Below are positions 38,177 to 47,286 of a stretch of DNA of 56,828 bases, piece by piece; position 1 is the stretch's first letter; every line of letters begins with the position of its first letter. This DNA is from Staphylococcus sp. (GTDB lineage Bacteria; Bacteroidota; Bacteroidia; Bacteroidales; Muribaculaceae). A program made the position numbers and the translations under genes. The notes below the pieces were generated by a model. The model searched no databases, was not told the origin of the DNA, and saw nothing but the letters and a program-made list of their open reading frames with translations. The DNA lies in NCBI GenBank assembly GCA_023665865.1, contig JAMPDC010000001.1, forward strand, positions 570,852-627,679, in the 5' to 3' direction.

Positions 38177-39102
38177 CCACACTTCCCCTGCTCCTCGCGT
38201 GGACCCTTGATCTGGCTTTCGGCGACCCCTCCCGTCTGCCCCACCTCATCGTCGGCTTCGGAAAAGTCATCTCCACCGGCGAACACCGTCTCAACCATGG
38301 CTCCCGGCGCAAACAGAAAGGCGCGATCCTGGCCATCGGCCTGATCGTGTCGGCTTTCGCACTGACCCTCCTTCTGCAAAGCGCACTCTCGCCATGGATA
38401 TGGCTGAAAATAATTGTCGATACGATGCTGATCTTCTACTGCCTCGCAGGGACGACACTCATACGCGAAGTCAGGATGGTGTTCAGAGCACTCGACAGAT
38501 CTCTTGACGCCGGACGCCGTCAGGTGGCACGTATCGTCGGCCGCGACACCGCGCGTCTTGATGCCAACGAGATCCGCACGGCAACCCTCGAGACCCTGGC
38601 TGAAAACCTGAGCGACGGCGTGGTGGCACCCCTCTTCTGGTATGCGCTGCTCGGAGTCCCCGGGATGGTCGCCTATAAGATGATCAACACTCTTGACTCA
38701 ATGATCGGCTACCGCAACCAGCGATATAAGGAGTTCGGTTGCGTTGCCGCACGTATTGACGATATCGCAAACTATATACCTGCCCGGCTCACCGCACTGC
38801 TGATGGTGATCGCCGCAGGTCGTCCGGGGCTGCTCTCGTTTGTAAAGAAATTCGGCCGACAGCACGCCAGCCCTAACAGCGGCTATCCGGAAGCAGCTCT
38901 TGCCGGAATACTTGACTGCCGTTTCGGTGGCCCGCACGACTATTTCGGCGAGTGTGTCGACAAGCCCTACATAGGGACCAACAACCGCCCCCTCACCACC
39001 CCCGACGTCACCACCGCCATCCGCATCAACCGCATAGCCGAAACCATCGCCATAATCCTCGCCGCCACCACCCATTGGCTTATCCTCTCCACCCTCAGCT
39101 GA
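38158..39102 (+). CDS. cbiB: Adenosylcobinamide-phosphate synthase
   Basis: CbiB is an inner-membrane enzyme that attaches the aminopropanol arm to adenosylcobyric acid. The 314-residue product starts MDVTLIATLPLLLAWTLDLA, with the signature GDPSRLPHLIVGFGKVI, then ETLAENLSDGVVAPLFWYAL and the conserved NTLDSMIGYRNQRYKEFG. Several hydrophobic segments fit a membrane protein. The start ATG lies inside the end of the decarboxylase gene. Known partners cobU, cobS and cobC do not follow; the operon stops here, about 185 bases before the genomic island. Confidence 0.93.
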   Translation: MDVTLIATLPLLLAWTLDLAFGDPSRLPHLIVGFGKVISTGEHRLNHGSRRKQKGAILAIGLIVSAFALTLLLQSALSPWIWLKIIVDTMLIFYCLAGTTLIREVRMVFRALDRSLDAGRRQVARIVGRDTARLDANEIRTATLETLAENLSDGVVAPLFWYALLGVPGMVAYKMINTLDSMIGYRNQRYKEFGCVAARIDDIANYIPARLTALLMVIAAGRPGLLSFVKKFGRQHASPNSGYPEAALAGILDCRFGGPHDYFGECVDKPYIGTNNRPLTTPDVTTAIRINRIAETIAIILAATTHWLILSTLS

Positions 39103-39247
39103 TCAATCCCCCCTTAGCCACAGTTCTATATATAACTGAAGTTAATGCACCTCAAATTGTAATTGCAATCTATAAAACCGTATATGAAAAAATACAGATG
39201 GACGCAATCCTGTCTGTCCCCGAGCCTTACAGATGAGATTTAGACAT

Positions 39248-39279
39248 AAAAAAAGTAGTCAGCAACATGCCAACTACTT
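39248..39279 (-). terminator. Displaced tRNA terminator outside the island
   Basis: On the minus strand AAGTAGT pairs with ACTACT-T, followed by a run of seven T (plus-strand A-run at 39248-39254). It lies 9 bases beyond the 15-base copy of the tRNA end, where the terminator of the tRNA gene would be if the island were removed. Confidence 0.75.
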
Positions 39280-39287
39280 GATTTCCA

Positions 39288-39302
39288 GTGGTCCCACTTG
39301 GG
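39288..39302 (-). repeat. Attachment-site copy (distal end of island)
   Basis: The 15 bases GTGGTCCCACTTGGG are identical to 55474-55488, which is the 3' end of the tRNA gene plus one base. Matches stop at once on both sides. This is the direct repeat left by site-specific integration. Confidence 0.85.
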
Positions 39303-39552
39303 AAAACCCACTTCGGAAATATCCTTTATATCAATGATTTGCAAAGGTTGTCTTCGCTATCTCCAACATTTGAGCCTTGTATGGCCTTCCGCATTCTTCC
39401 GCATATTGCTTCCGGCTCCGCCTTCAAATTGCTAATCGGCACACGATGCTCTCCATCTTGTCTCTGCAAATATAACGGGAATTTCCTTACATATAGCGCA
39501 AATGGATTGTTAAAAAAGCCATCTCTTTTCTTGTTCACCATTGTCTTCGATT

Positions 39553-41097
39553 TTATTCATTGACTATCCACTCCCCATTTTTATTTGCGCCTTTCCGACT
39601 AAGTCTTCCGGTTTCTTGAAGTCTGTTAGTGATTTTAATCACCCCTCTCTTTGTCATTTTTATCAATGAGGCAACTTTTTCCAGTGTTAAAGAGGGATAA
39701 GATTTTAGCAATATCAAAACTTTTGTTTCTGATGAACTATTGGTGAATTCCGGTGTACTCGCAAGAATTTCCGGTGAACTTTCTGGTGAACTGTTTTGAT
39801 TTTCTGGTGAACTCTCCTGAAATTCTTGTGTGCTTTCTTGTGAACCTTGACTATTTTGAGTTACATCGGTGTCGTTCTGAGCGACATTTCGAGAGACATG
39901 GCCCTCTAATGATGATTTTGTAGGTCGTCTGAAGGTCACATAAACAAAACCACCCTCCCGTCGCCATATTGGCTCTTCAATTCCTTGTTCACAGCATGCC
40001 TCAATGATGCGCTTGGCACCGGTGCCCCAGTTCTCGAGCCACGTGGTGCGATATAAAGCTTCGGCAATCTTGGGATTATACGGATAGGAGTCGTGCGGAT
40101 TCTTGATGGTTTCAGGCGTTATCTCCGGAGGGAAAACACCGGGATTGCCAATCTCGATTCGGTCATCGTAGATGGCGATACTGTTGGTGAGATTATATCT
40201 CTCCCATTGGCGATGACAAAGCGAATTAATCAATGCCTCTCGTAAGGCTTTGTATGGCACTTCAAGTCTCTCCTCGCGCTGAAGACTGTGATTCGTTATC
40301 TTACCACTGAGATTAAGATGCTTGAAAAAGAATGCCATTCCGGCATCCAACAAGTCAAAGAAACTGCCTTCGACCCGTTGGTTGTCGATAAACTCATCTT
40401 TTTCTGTTCCAAGGAAACGTGCGAGTCTCAACTGGAAATTGGGATACTCATCCACCTTGTCGGAAAAAAGCATAGCAGCTCCATTTGTCGGCACACCATT
40501 CTTCATGAGTTTCCACTTTGACAATGTCTCCTCAATAGGAGCGGTCAAAGCACTCGCCGGAATCCTGCCACCCTCGACACCCATGCGGATACAACCCTCA
40601 ATGCGTTGCCTGTTGAGATCTTCCAAGGCGACCCCGTCAGCAGGCTGTAGTTCCCATGCGTAAGATTTCGGTGTATATGCCCTGATGCGCTCGTCATACA
40701 TATCATGCGGCATGACCTTCGTAGTGCTTTCCACCTTATAATAAGGACGTCCATGGAAAGTATGCGGACGTTCGCCCCATACCCAACCGTCGAAGTGCAT
40801 GGCGATGACCTTATGCCCCGGATACTCCGGCACATCGACATATTCAACATTCACATCCACTGTCGGCTCCAATCCGGCGAGAGCCTGCGCAATCTCCTGC
40901 TGCGTCCTGTCGGTCACCTCCTGCCCTACAATCTTCAGCGACCTCGGTGTAACCCCGAAAATCAGCCAGCCACCCTCCGTATTCAGAAACGCGCACGCCG
41001 CATGCATCCCGTCTTTCAACTCGCCGGTACTCTTCTTCAGCTCCAGAGTCCTCGACTCATCCGCCGCCACCAAAGTTTTTATATCGTCAATAGTCAT
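39553..41097 (-). CDS. Schlafen/AlbA_2-domain ATP-binding protein with wHTH tail
   Basis: The 514-residue protein starts at the ATG at 41095-41097 (MTIDDIKTLVAADESRTLEL). Residues about 15-130 form the AlbA_2 (Slfn-like) nucleic-acid domain with ESRTLELKKSTGEL and NTEGGWLIFGV. The middle resembles the RecG-like/COG2865 ATP-binding region, with EALINSLCHRQWERYN and WGTGAKRIIEACCEQGI. A Gln/Ser/Glu/Pro-rich linker with repeated SSPE/STPE units follows, then a winged helix (SLTLEKVASLIKMTKRGVIK). The family acts as regulators or defence accessories; the role here is unknown. A 167-base gap separates it from the R-M operon. Confidence 0.8.
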   Translation of the reverse strand: MTIDDIKTLVAADESRTLELKKSTGELKDGMHAACAFLNTEGGWLIFGVTPRSLKIVGQEVTDRTQQEIAQALAGLEPTVDVNVEYVDVPEYPGHKVIAMHFDGWVWGERPHTFHGRPYYKVESTTKVMPHDMYDERIRAYTPKSYAWELQPADGVALEDLNRQRIEGCIRMGVEGGRIPASALTAPIEETLSKWKLMKNGVPTNGAAMLFSDKVDEYPNFQLRLARFLGTEKDEFIDNQRVEGSFFDLLDAGMAFFFKHLNLSGKITNHSLQREERLEVPYKALREALINSLCHRQWERYNLTNSIAIYDDRIEIGNPGVFPPEITPETIKNPHDSYPYNPKIAEALYRTTWLENWGTGAKRIIEACCEQGIEEPIWRREGGFVYVTFRRPTKSSLEGHVSRNVAQNDTDVTQNSQGSQESTQEFQESSPENQNSSPESSPEILASTPEFTNSSSETKVLILLKSYPSLTLEKVASLIKMTKRGVIKITNRLQETGRLSRKGANKNGEWIVNE

Positions 41098-41264
41098 AAG
41101 CAATAATATTTAGCGTAAGTAAAACCATGAGAAGAAAAATATATAATTATACAATATTACACTTCAAGGGAGTAGTATTGTAAAAAGTCAATCTATTTTC
41201 TTGACCTTTTTGCAACGGGGTAATCAAGTAATTATATGAATCGATTATGATAATATCCATATAC

Positions 41265-43133
41265 TTAATTGTTTAAGTTTACGCCATATAAGTTCTCAAT
41301 GTAAAAATTTAGGTCTTCTTCTTTGAGACTCAAAATTATGTCTTCCTCTGTTTTAGAGAGTTTAGGGATACCAAAATTTTTTACATAGTTTTTTGCTAAC
41401 GCGAAATAGTTTCCACCATAAGGTTTACTGGTATGTTTAATATAATACCAGAAAACTGAAGACTGCAATATTCGGCGTAATACTTTAAGTTTGCGGCTTG
41501 AATCGCTAACGATGGCATATCCATTATAAAAAAGCAGCGTCTCGTCTTCCGATAAAACAAAGTACGGCTTGTCAGCTAGATATGGAAAAAGTAATTTTTT
41601 CCCAACAATATTCAAAGCCTGAGTACGACCAAAAGCATACCATGAAGCATAAGTTCTCGACTCTTTGTCACGTTTTTTCAGTACCTTAAATTTTTGTTTC
41701 AAATAGTCTAGAGCATAAGGAAAGTCTATTCTCATTCTATCTTCATCAATAAGAATAGCTCTATTGTCAGTAGATATTCTGTAAGGGAATATAATATATT
41801 CCAACTCTTTATCAATGTCTGCGTCTTCTTTCAATATATTGGGTTTAATAGCTTTCCGACAGATACTTTTTTCTATTCTACGCTCTACGCCATCATCTCT
41901 AATAATAAAATATTTCTTTGTTTCTCGAATGGGAGTAAGTAGATATACCTCATTCTTTAGTGTAGCAAATCCGTTTTTTATGTCAAAAAGTTTACCCAAT
42001 GGATTCCCAATGGATTCAATTATTTTAATATTCTTAGTGGTTACTGCATCACATAAAGTCCAACCTAAAAAGTCATCTAGATTCGGGTATTCAATACGAA
42101 TAAAATCTGAAAGTGAAATTTTATCCAAGTCATGACTTTTCTTTTTACAATATTCAATACTGCCCTCAGATCGAGATATTAAGCAAATGCATGTGTATGT
42201 GGAACGGCCTCTAAAAACTTGTTCAGATCCGAAATCAACCATTTTAAGTTTGTAGCAATGTTCGGACATGTAGGCTCTAAATGCTCTTCCATTCAGGCTT
42301 CGATAAAAATTATTCACTGTAATATAGCCTAATATTCCGTCCGGCTTTAATGCTTCTATGGCAATCTGGAAGAATGGTAAATACAGATCTGTCTTACCAG
42401 TAGAAGCCACAGACCACTTACCTAATAACAGTTTGCTCTCTTCTGAAATTTTAGATGAACTAACATATGGAGGATTACCGATTATAACATCGAGTCCATT
42501 ATTATATCCTATCTCATCTACACTACGAATGTCAAACTCTAATGAATTAGCTTGGAATAAATGGGGTTGATTGATAATATCTTCACCGTGAATCAAGCAC
42601 AGTAGATTTAATATAATTTGAGTTCGTTCGATGCTGTATGCGGCAATATCTACACCATAAAAATTTAAGATTATGTCATTAATTGGTGTATTTGTCTTTT
42701 GATGTATGTATAGTGCCGCTGTGATAAAGAATCCTCCACATCCACATGAAAGATCTCCAATTTTAATCTTCGTAAGTTCTAAATCTGAATATCTTTTTAA
42801 GACTTCTTTAACTATATATTCTCGTATATATAAAGGAGTATATACAGCTCCATTAACCTCTTTCTCGGCAGGGGAAATAACGAATTCAAACAGTTCAAGA
42901 ATATCTTCTATTGATAGTGTTACATTATTTTTTTTAAGAACATTAATAAAGTCTATAAAAAAAATGTTTTGGTTATCTATATAATCTGATAGAAAATCAG
43001 TCTTTAAAATGTCTATGTTATGTTGACGTAGAAAGGTCGTGATAATAAGGCGATCAACGAATTGACTATCTTTACCATCACAACATTTTTTGAAATATGT
43101 CAATATTTGTCTGCTCAGCATAGATGAGGGCAT
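41265..43133 (-). CDS. Gamma-class N6-adenine DNA methyltransferase (TaqI-like)
   Basis: The 622-residue protein has a methyltransferase core: GAVYTP (95-100), SAM-binding motif I DLSCGCGGF (127-135) and catalytic NPPY (220-223), an order typical of gamma-class adenine methyltransferases. Residues about 370-620 look like a TaqI-type target-recognition domain (IGNPLGKLFDIKNGFATLKN; KPYGGNYFALAKNYVKNFGI). I see no PD-(D/E)xK nuclease motif, so it is probably methylation-only or needs a partner. The ATG at 43133 overlaps the preceding gene by 19 bases. The DNA is strongly AT-rich compared with the chromosome. Confidence 0.88.
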   Translation of the reverse strand: MPSSMLSRQILTYFKKCCDGKDSQFVDRLIITTFLRQHNIDILKTDFLSDYIDNQNIFFIDFINVLKKNNVTLSIEDILELFEFVISPAEKEVNGAVYTPLYIREYIVKEVLKRYSDLELTKIKIGDLSCGCGGFFITAALYIHQKTNTPINDIILNFYGVDIAAYSIERTQIILNLLCLIHGEDIINQPHLFQANSLEFDIRSVDEIGYNNGLDVIIGNPPYVSSSKISEESKLLLGKWSVASTGKTDLYLPFFQIAIEALKPDGILGYITVNNFYRSLNGRAFRAYMSEHCYKLKMVDFGSEQVFRGRSTYTCICLISRSEGSIEYCKKKSHDLDKISLSDFIRIEYPNLDDFLGWTLCDAVTTKNIKIIESIGNPLGKLFDIKNGFATLKNEVYLLTPIRETKKYFIIRDDGVERRIEKSICRKAIKPNILKEDADIDKELEYIIFPYRISTDNRAILIDEDRMRIDFPYALDYLKQKFKVLKKRDKESRTYASWYAFGRTQALNIVGKKLLFPYLADKPYFVLSEDETLLFYNGYAIVSDSSRKLKVLRRILQSSVFWYYIKHTSKPYGGNYFALAKNYVKNFGIPKLSKTEEDIILSLKEEDLNFYIENLYGVNLNN

Positions 43134-43870
43134 AGTAGATTGCTACTTTTCCATTGGAGTTTGCTGTCATCACAATCCCAATGAGATGCGATATTCAAAA
43201 AATATGGCTTAAGGATCTTATTTTTTGCTTGATTATATAAACGGTTAAATAATGGGTCCTTTAGATATTCTTCGAATACTCCCTTATAATGGAAATTCGT
43301 CAAATAAAAGCCTATTCCCAGTACAATATCCATTGGGTGATGAACTATTCTTGGACTATCCAAATACACAAGATGCCCCCAATCAAAATCGGTATTTGAT
43401 TTTCCTAAAAGACTGCAACCGTTCGAATATTGCAAGTGATATAAGGGATGATGTTCATCTGAATCATCTCCAGAATCTTTGTCAACATGCCAACAGATAG
43501 AATATTTGATGTTATCTTTTTCTCCAAAAATTATTGCAGCAAAATTATATGATATAAAGGGGTCCTCAAGTTGATTCCAATGCTCCACATTGCATCTCAC
43601 ATTACAATCAATTCGAACCCTTAAAGTTCTTATTCCGGATGGTTCTATATGTTTGTTTATACCTAAAGGTAACACAAGATTTGTTATGTTATAACCCCAT
43701 GTTGGATTTCCATCCTTTAGTTCTGCTTCTTTCATTAATTCAGTGGCTGCCACCCTTAACGGCTCCAATGCCTGAGTTGCGTTTTTTATCTTCCTTTGAA
43801 GAAAACTGTGGAGTCGAGTCAGTTCTTGTGCTCGTTGTATCTTAAAGGTACTAATTTGTGAAACATTCAT
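43115..43870 (-). CDS. Unrecognised 251-residue protein in the R-M/GHKL operon
   Basis: I cannot place this protein in a named family. The N-terminal 50 residues are helical and possibly coiled (QELTRLHSFLQRKIKNATQA). The middle is beta-rich (SGIRTLRVRIDCNVRCNVEH). A His-rich core follows: WHVDKD, then HHPLYHLQYSNG and DSPRIVHHPMDIVLGIGFYL. The tail carries several Cys and His (HWDCDD, LLCPHLC), so metal binding is possible. Its start overlaps the receiver-gene stop by 4 bases and its end overlaps the methyltransferase start by 19 bases, so it is probably made in step with both. Confidence 0.75.
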   Translation of the reverse strand: MNVSQISTFKIQRAQELTRLHSFLQRKIKNATQALEPLRVAATELMKEAELKDGNPTWGYNITNLVLPLGINKHIEPSGIRTLRVRIDCNVRCNVEHWNQLEDPFISYNFAAIIFGEKDNIKYSICWHVDKDSGDDSDEHHPLYHLQYSNGCSLLGKSNTDFDWGHLVYLDSPRIVHHPMDIVLGIGFYLTNFHYKGVFEEYLKDPLFNRLYNQAKNKILKPYFLNIASHWDCDDSKLQWKSSNLLCPHLC

Positions 43871-44979
43871 TTTTTTAGATCTTCTCGATTAATCTTGAAA
43901 CGGTTCAATTCGGACTCCTTTACAGTAATTCTATCGTGATAATCATCCTGCGCAATACCCAAAAATGAAATATACTTGGGATCTTGCCACGGTCTAAGTT
44001 CATACGACTCATATACTTCGTAACCTTCCATTGAATCCAATGGCTTTTTGGTAGCTTCACAGATAGTGTCAAAATATGAACTATTTGCAAATTTTAATGG
44101 TGTAGCTGGTTTAATACCGCTAAGACCATAATTTTTAACTATGATTTCTACTCGTTCCTCTGCGTTTAACGATACCCAAGATGCTCCGCCTGATATTTTT
44201 TGGAAAAGATCGTTTAGACGATGGCTCCAGAATCTCTGCCAGCCGCTTGCAAATACACCTGTATATCTCAAAGATGGCTTCAGGATTTCAAGTAATCTGA
44301 ACCATTCAGGTGATTGATCAATGTCAATTCCTAATCTAGCAGCCAATGTCTTTTCTTTAATTAATATACCAGGGTGTTGTAGTATGTCTTTAATAATGAA
44401 TTGAGCATATTCGTGCGGCGCGTGTTCTTTTCCTGATATAAATCTGTCAAAAATACGGGAATCGAAATCTTTTATTTCCTCATTAGGCAGATCGAGAATG
44501 GCTGTAAGATCTCCATCAACAAGAATAGGATATCCTTCAGCTAATGAACACATTTTAGCTCTCACTTTCTCCCATTTAATATCCTGACTTTTTACAAACT
44601 TATAATCGTATAAATCATGGGATACTTTATCGGCATTATACGTATGTTTTAGTTTCTCATCAGTAGAACAGAGTATAATTGGAAGACTCTGCAAGCTCTT
44701 GTCTGATGCTAAGCTTCGTATATGTTGCGCAATGGGGGCAGCTGTAAAATTAAGTCTGTTTACCCCCTCACCGTTGAGGCAAAGGTCAATCAAGATTCCA
44801 TTTACATTATTATCTGAAACAGACTGACGTATTTTATCCGTTAACGAGTCGAAGGTCTCACCATGAGATAGATTGAATAATTCAACACAGACCTTTTGGG
44901 TATCATTGAGTCCATGAATCAACGATGTGATTGAATTATCTCTCTCATCATCAATGTAAATATAATGCGGAATGTTCAT
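43867..44979 (-). CDS. Receiver-like protein with unknown C-terminal domain
   Basis: Residues 1-135 of this 370-residue protein look like a response-regulator receiver: acidic pair Asp10-Asp11 (YIYIDDE), candidate phosphate acceptor Asp65 (GILIDLCLNG), Ser105/Thr106 (IILCSTDE) and Lys130 (YKFVKS), at the relative positions expected. The C-terminal 230 residues match no output domain I know and show no DNA-binding motif. It follows the kinase-like gene by 10 bases, so it is the natural partner of that protein. Phosphotransfer is inference. Alternatively it is a degenerate receiver used only for binding. Confidence 0.75.
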   Translation of the reverse strand: MNIPHYIYIDDERDNSITSLIHGLNDTQKVCVELFNLSHGETFDSLTDKIRQSVSDNNVNGILIDLCLNGEGVNRLNFTAAPIAQHIRSLASDKSLQSLPIILCSTDEKLKHTYNADKVSHDLYDYKFVKSQDIKWEKVRAKMCSLAEGYPILVDGDLTAILDLPNEEIKDFDSRIFDRFISGKEHAPHEYAQFIIKDILQHPGILIKEKTLAARLGIDIDQSPEWFRLLEILKPSLRYTGVFASGWQRFWSHRLNDLFQKISGGASWVSLNAEERVEIIVKNYGLSGIKPATPLKFANSSYFDTICEATKKPLDSMEGYEVYESYELRPWQDPKYISFLGIAQDDYHDRITVKESELNRFKINREDLKK

Positions 44980-44989
44980 ATAGTTTTTA

Positions 44990-47284
44990 TTATAGCTTGG
45001 GAATTTCTATTCTAAATGTAGTTTTATATCCGGGATTAGGATTTTCTTTAAGACGAATAAATCCGTTATAACTAGATAATATATCTGATATTATTTTTAG
45101 ACCTAAGCCTGTTCCTGTATGTACATCAACATCTGAACTATTTTGTGAAGCAACACCTGTTGTAGTAACAAAAGCATCGAATATTCTATCTTTGATATTT
45201 GGGTCTACTCCACATCCATTATCAGAAAAATCAATAAATATATTTGAATCATTCTCCCCACATTCAATCTTGATATGACCGGAATTCAGACCACTTTTCC
45301 TAATTGCTTTTTTAGAGTTTGTATATAAGTTGAATAGAATGGAAGCCCATTCTGAAGGATGCATAGGTACGGTAGTCATATCTGATAGCAGAATGACATC
45401 ATCATCTAAATTGGTATTTATCTTTATATGAGCTTTTAAAGCATTTCGCTCGATAATATTTAAAAACGTACTTATTCGTTCTTTAATATGGACCGGTTCA
45501 AGATCTCTATTCACATTCCTAGAAATACTTTTGTCGAAATAGAGAGTATAACTAGAAAAAGCATCTACATTGTTTTTTAACAGTGAGATTCGCTCCATTG
45601 CGGCGTTATTATCTGCTAACAAATCGTTTAGATATGATATCTCAGCATCAAATCCAGGAAGGTAATTTTTGATTTCATGTACGAATTCTCCAATAACTAA
45701 ACCGAGGGCAGCAAAAATTCGCAACATATTATTTTCATCAATCAATGCTTGCGTTTCTGAAGAATCTTCATCTAGACCCTCTGATATCTTCTCATATATA
45801 TCGCGATATTGCTGTTGTCTATCATTATCAGAGGTTCGTTCAGAATCTTGTGCAGACTCTGAGCCCGTTAATCTTTTGAGATCATCTAATCCTTCTTTAA
45901 TTTTGTCCTTACCTCGTTTAGACCAGTTCTTTTGATTCGCGGTCTTCTTCTTTTGACGGATTGAAGCTATTTCAAGTCCCGCTGAAATTATGGCTCTATA
46001 CAAAAAATCTGTCATTTCCTGATATGCTTCATTTTCTACAAGTCCCTCTCGGCTAGATGTTTCTTCAAATAAATCTGTAGAAACATCACCGATCTCTACG
46101 AATCCAAAAAAACTTTGATTCTGATGAGGGAAAATATATGTACGTCTTCGCACAGATTCATCTAATCCGATCCAATCATTTCCACTTTCTCCGTAAGGCG
46201 GAACCCTGAATCCATTACGATACAATTTAATTCCTCCAGATTCATTGCCTAATCTCTTTACATATGAGAATATAGATTTTGGAATTAAGTCGGAGTCGTA
46301 AATAAAATAATATGTTTTAAAATATATGTCATGAATATGAGAAAATTCACAGGAATCATTTTCTCTACATTTCCCAATAGATTGATATTCTGTATTTGTA
46401 ATATCTAGTTTAGCACTAGACATACGCCAAAAGCCATTACCTTTATGGTTAACATATCCTTCAATCACAGCCAAGGCGTGATTAAAGAATGCACTATCTT
46501 CATCAATTATGCAGTTATTAACTGAGATAGAATCTCGATAAATATTTGCCTTAAATCCAGGATCATTACGTTCCATATCCCATTTTTTTCTTTCGGAAGA
46601 TAGTGGTTCTGGAATAAGTAGATTCTCTGTATATTTATATGCACGTTTGATTGCAGCATCAGACCAGCCGTCATTTAAGGAGTCAATAATAAGTGTCGTG
46701 CCATTTTTCTTTGTTTTCGGTATAAAGTCGATCGAAAAACAGATATCGGTCAAATTTCTATCGGTTAAAAATTCATCCCATTTAATAAAAGCTCGAATGG
46801 CTAAATCCATATCATTAGTTTGCGTTATGATGGTCAATTCACGACCAAGACGCTGAGTTGCAAATCGACCAATTCCTTTACGTCCTGCTTTACGACGTTT
46901 GTATTTATGAGAAACTGGATTGTGAATTTTGTCAGAAGATGATATTCTCATAAATCCATTTATAAGCTCTTCATACGACATTCCGACACCATCATCATCA
47001 ATGATTAGAGTGCCACCAGGCTTTAATGCATTTTTAAACACTAAGTCAACTTTGGTTGCATCGGCATCATAAGCATTTTTTATTAATTCAGATATTGCGG
47101 TTTCTCCTTTCCCAACAAGTTCTTTCCCGAGCCTATTTATTAGTCCAGCATCAACACTAAAGCGTACATGCTCCTTATCCAATTGAGCGAGCTCATTGGA
47201 TAAGGATAGGATTGCAGAATAATCTGGTTTTTCTGATTTAAGTAATAGGGAAAGTTCCTCCTTGATTTTTTGTTCTGTTCTCAT
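44990..47284 (-). CDS. Dual GHKL ATPase: MORC/Hsp90-like N-terminus, histidine-kinase-like C-terminus
   Basis: The 764-residue protein has two GHKL ATPase domains. The N-terminal one, of Hsp90/MutL/MORC type, shows ETAISELIKNAYDADA (Glu66, Asn70), DDDGVGMS (96-103) and GRKGIGRFA (134-142). The C-terminal one, of histidine-kinase type, has N-box Asn652/Asn656, G1 box DNGCG (688-692) and G2 box GTGLGLKI (724-731). Between them is an H-box-like IGEFVHEIKN with His536, after a charged linker (about 445-515). No membrane segment is seen. It is 2 bases after mod and 10 bases before the receiver-like gene, so kinase signalling within the R-M operon is likely. Confidence 0.88.
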   Translation of the reverse strand: MRTEQKIKEELSLLLKSEKPDYSAILSLSNELAQLDKEHVRFSVDAGLINRLGKELVGKGETAISELIKNAYDADATKVDLVFKNALKPGGTLIIDDDGVGMSYEELINGFMRISSSDKIHNPVSHKYKRRKAGRKGIGRFATQRLGRELTIITQTNDMDLAIRAFIKWDEFLTDRNLTDICFSIDFIPKTKKNGTTLIIDSLNDGWSDAAIKRAYKYTENLLIPEPLSSERKKWDMERNDPGFKANIYRDSISVNNCIIDEDSAFFNHALAVIEGYVNHKGNGFWRMSSAKLDITNTEYQSIGKCRENDSCEFSHIHDIYFKTYYFIYDSDLIPKSIFSYVKRLGNESGGIKLYRNGFRVPPYGESGNDWIGLDESVRRRTYIFPHQNQSFFGFVEIGDVSTDLFEETSSREGLVENEAYQEMTDFLYRAIISAGLEIASIRQKKKTANQKNWSKRGKDKIKEGLDDLKRLTGSESAQDSERTSDNDRQQQYRDIYEKISEGLDEDSSETQALIDENNMLRIFAALGLVIGEFVHEIKNYLPGFDAEISYLNDLLADNNAAMERISLLKNNVDAFSSYTLYFDKSISRNVNRDLEPVHIKERISTFLNIIERNALKAHIKINTNLDDDVILLSDMTTVPMHPSEWASILFNLYTNSKKAIRKSGLNSGHIKIECGENDSNIFIDFSDNGCGVDPNIKDRIFDAFVTTTGVASQNSSDVDVHTGTGLGLKIISDILSSYNGFIRLKENPNPGYKTTFRIEIPKL

Positions 47285-47286
47285 GA

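Larger units (their letters stand above)
39103..39552. other. Intergenic region containing the left island boundary
   Basis: This 450-base stretch without a clear gene includes the end of chromosomal DNA after cbiB, a minus-strand terminator at 39248-39279, the 15-base attachment repeat at 39288-39302, and about 250 bases of island end. A 71-codon minus-strand open frame at 39326-39541 is present, but I recognise no family in it. Confidence 0.6.

Noticed and set aside
39326-39541. 71-codon minus-strand open frame near the left island end
   Set aside because: It is partly overlapped by another open frame, has no recognised domain and no promoter; perhaps a gene remnant, but I cannot support it.
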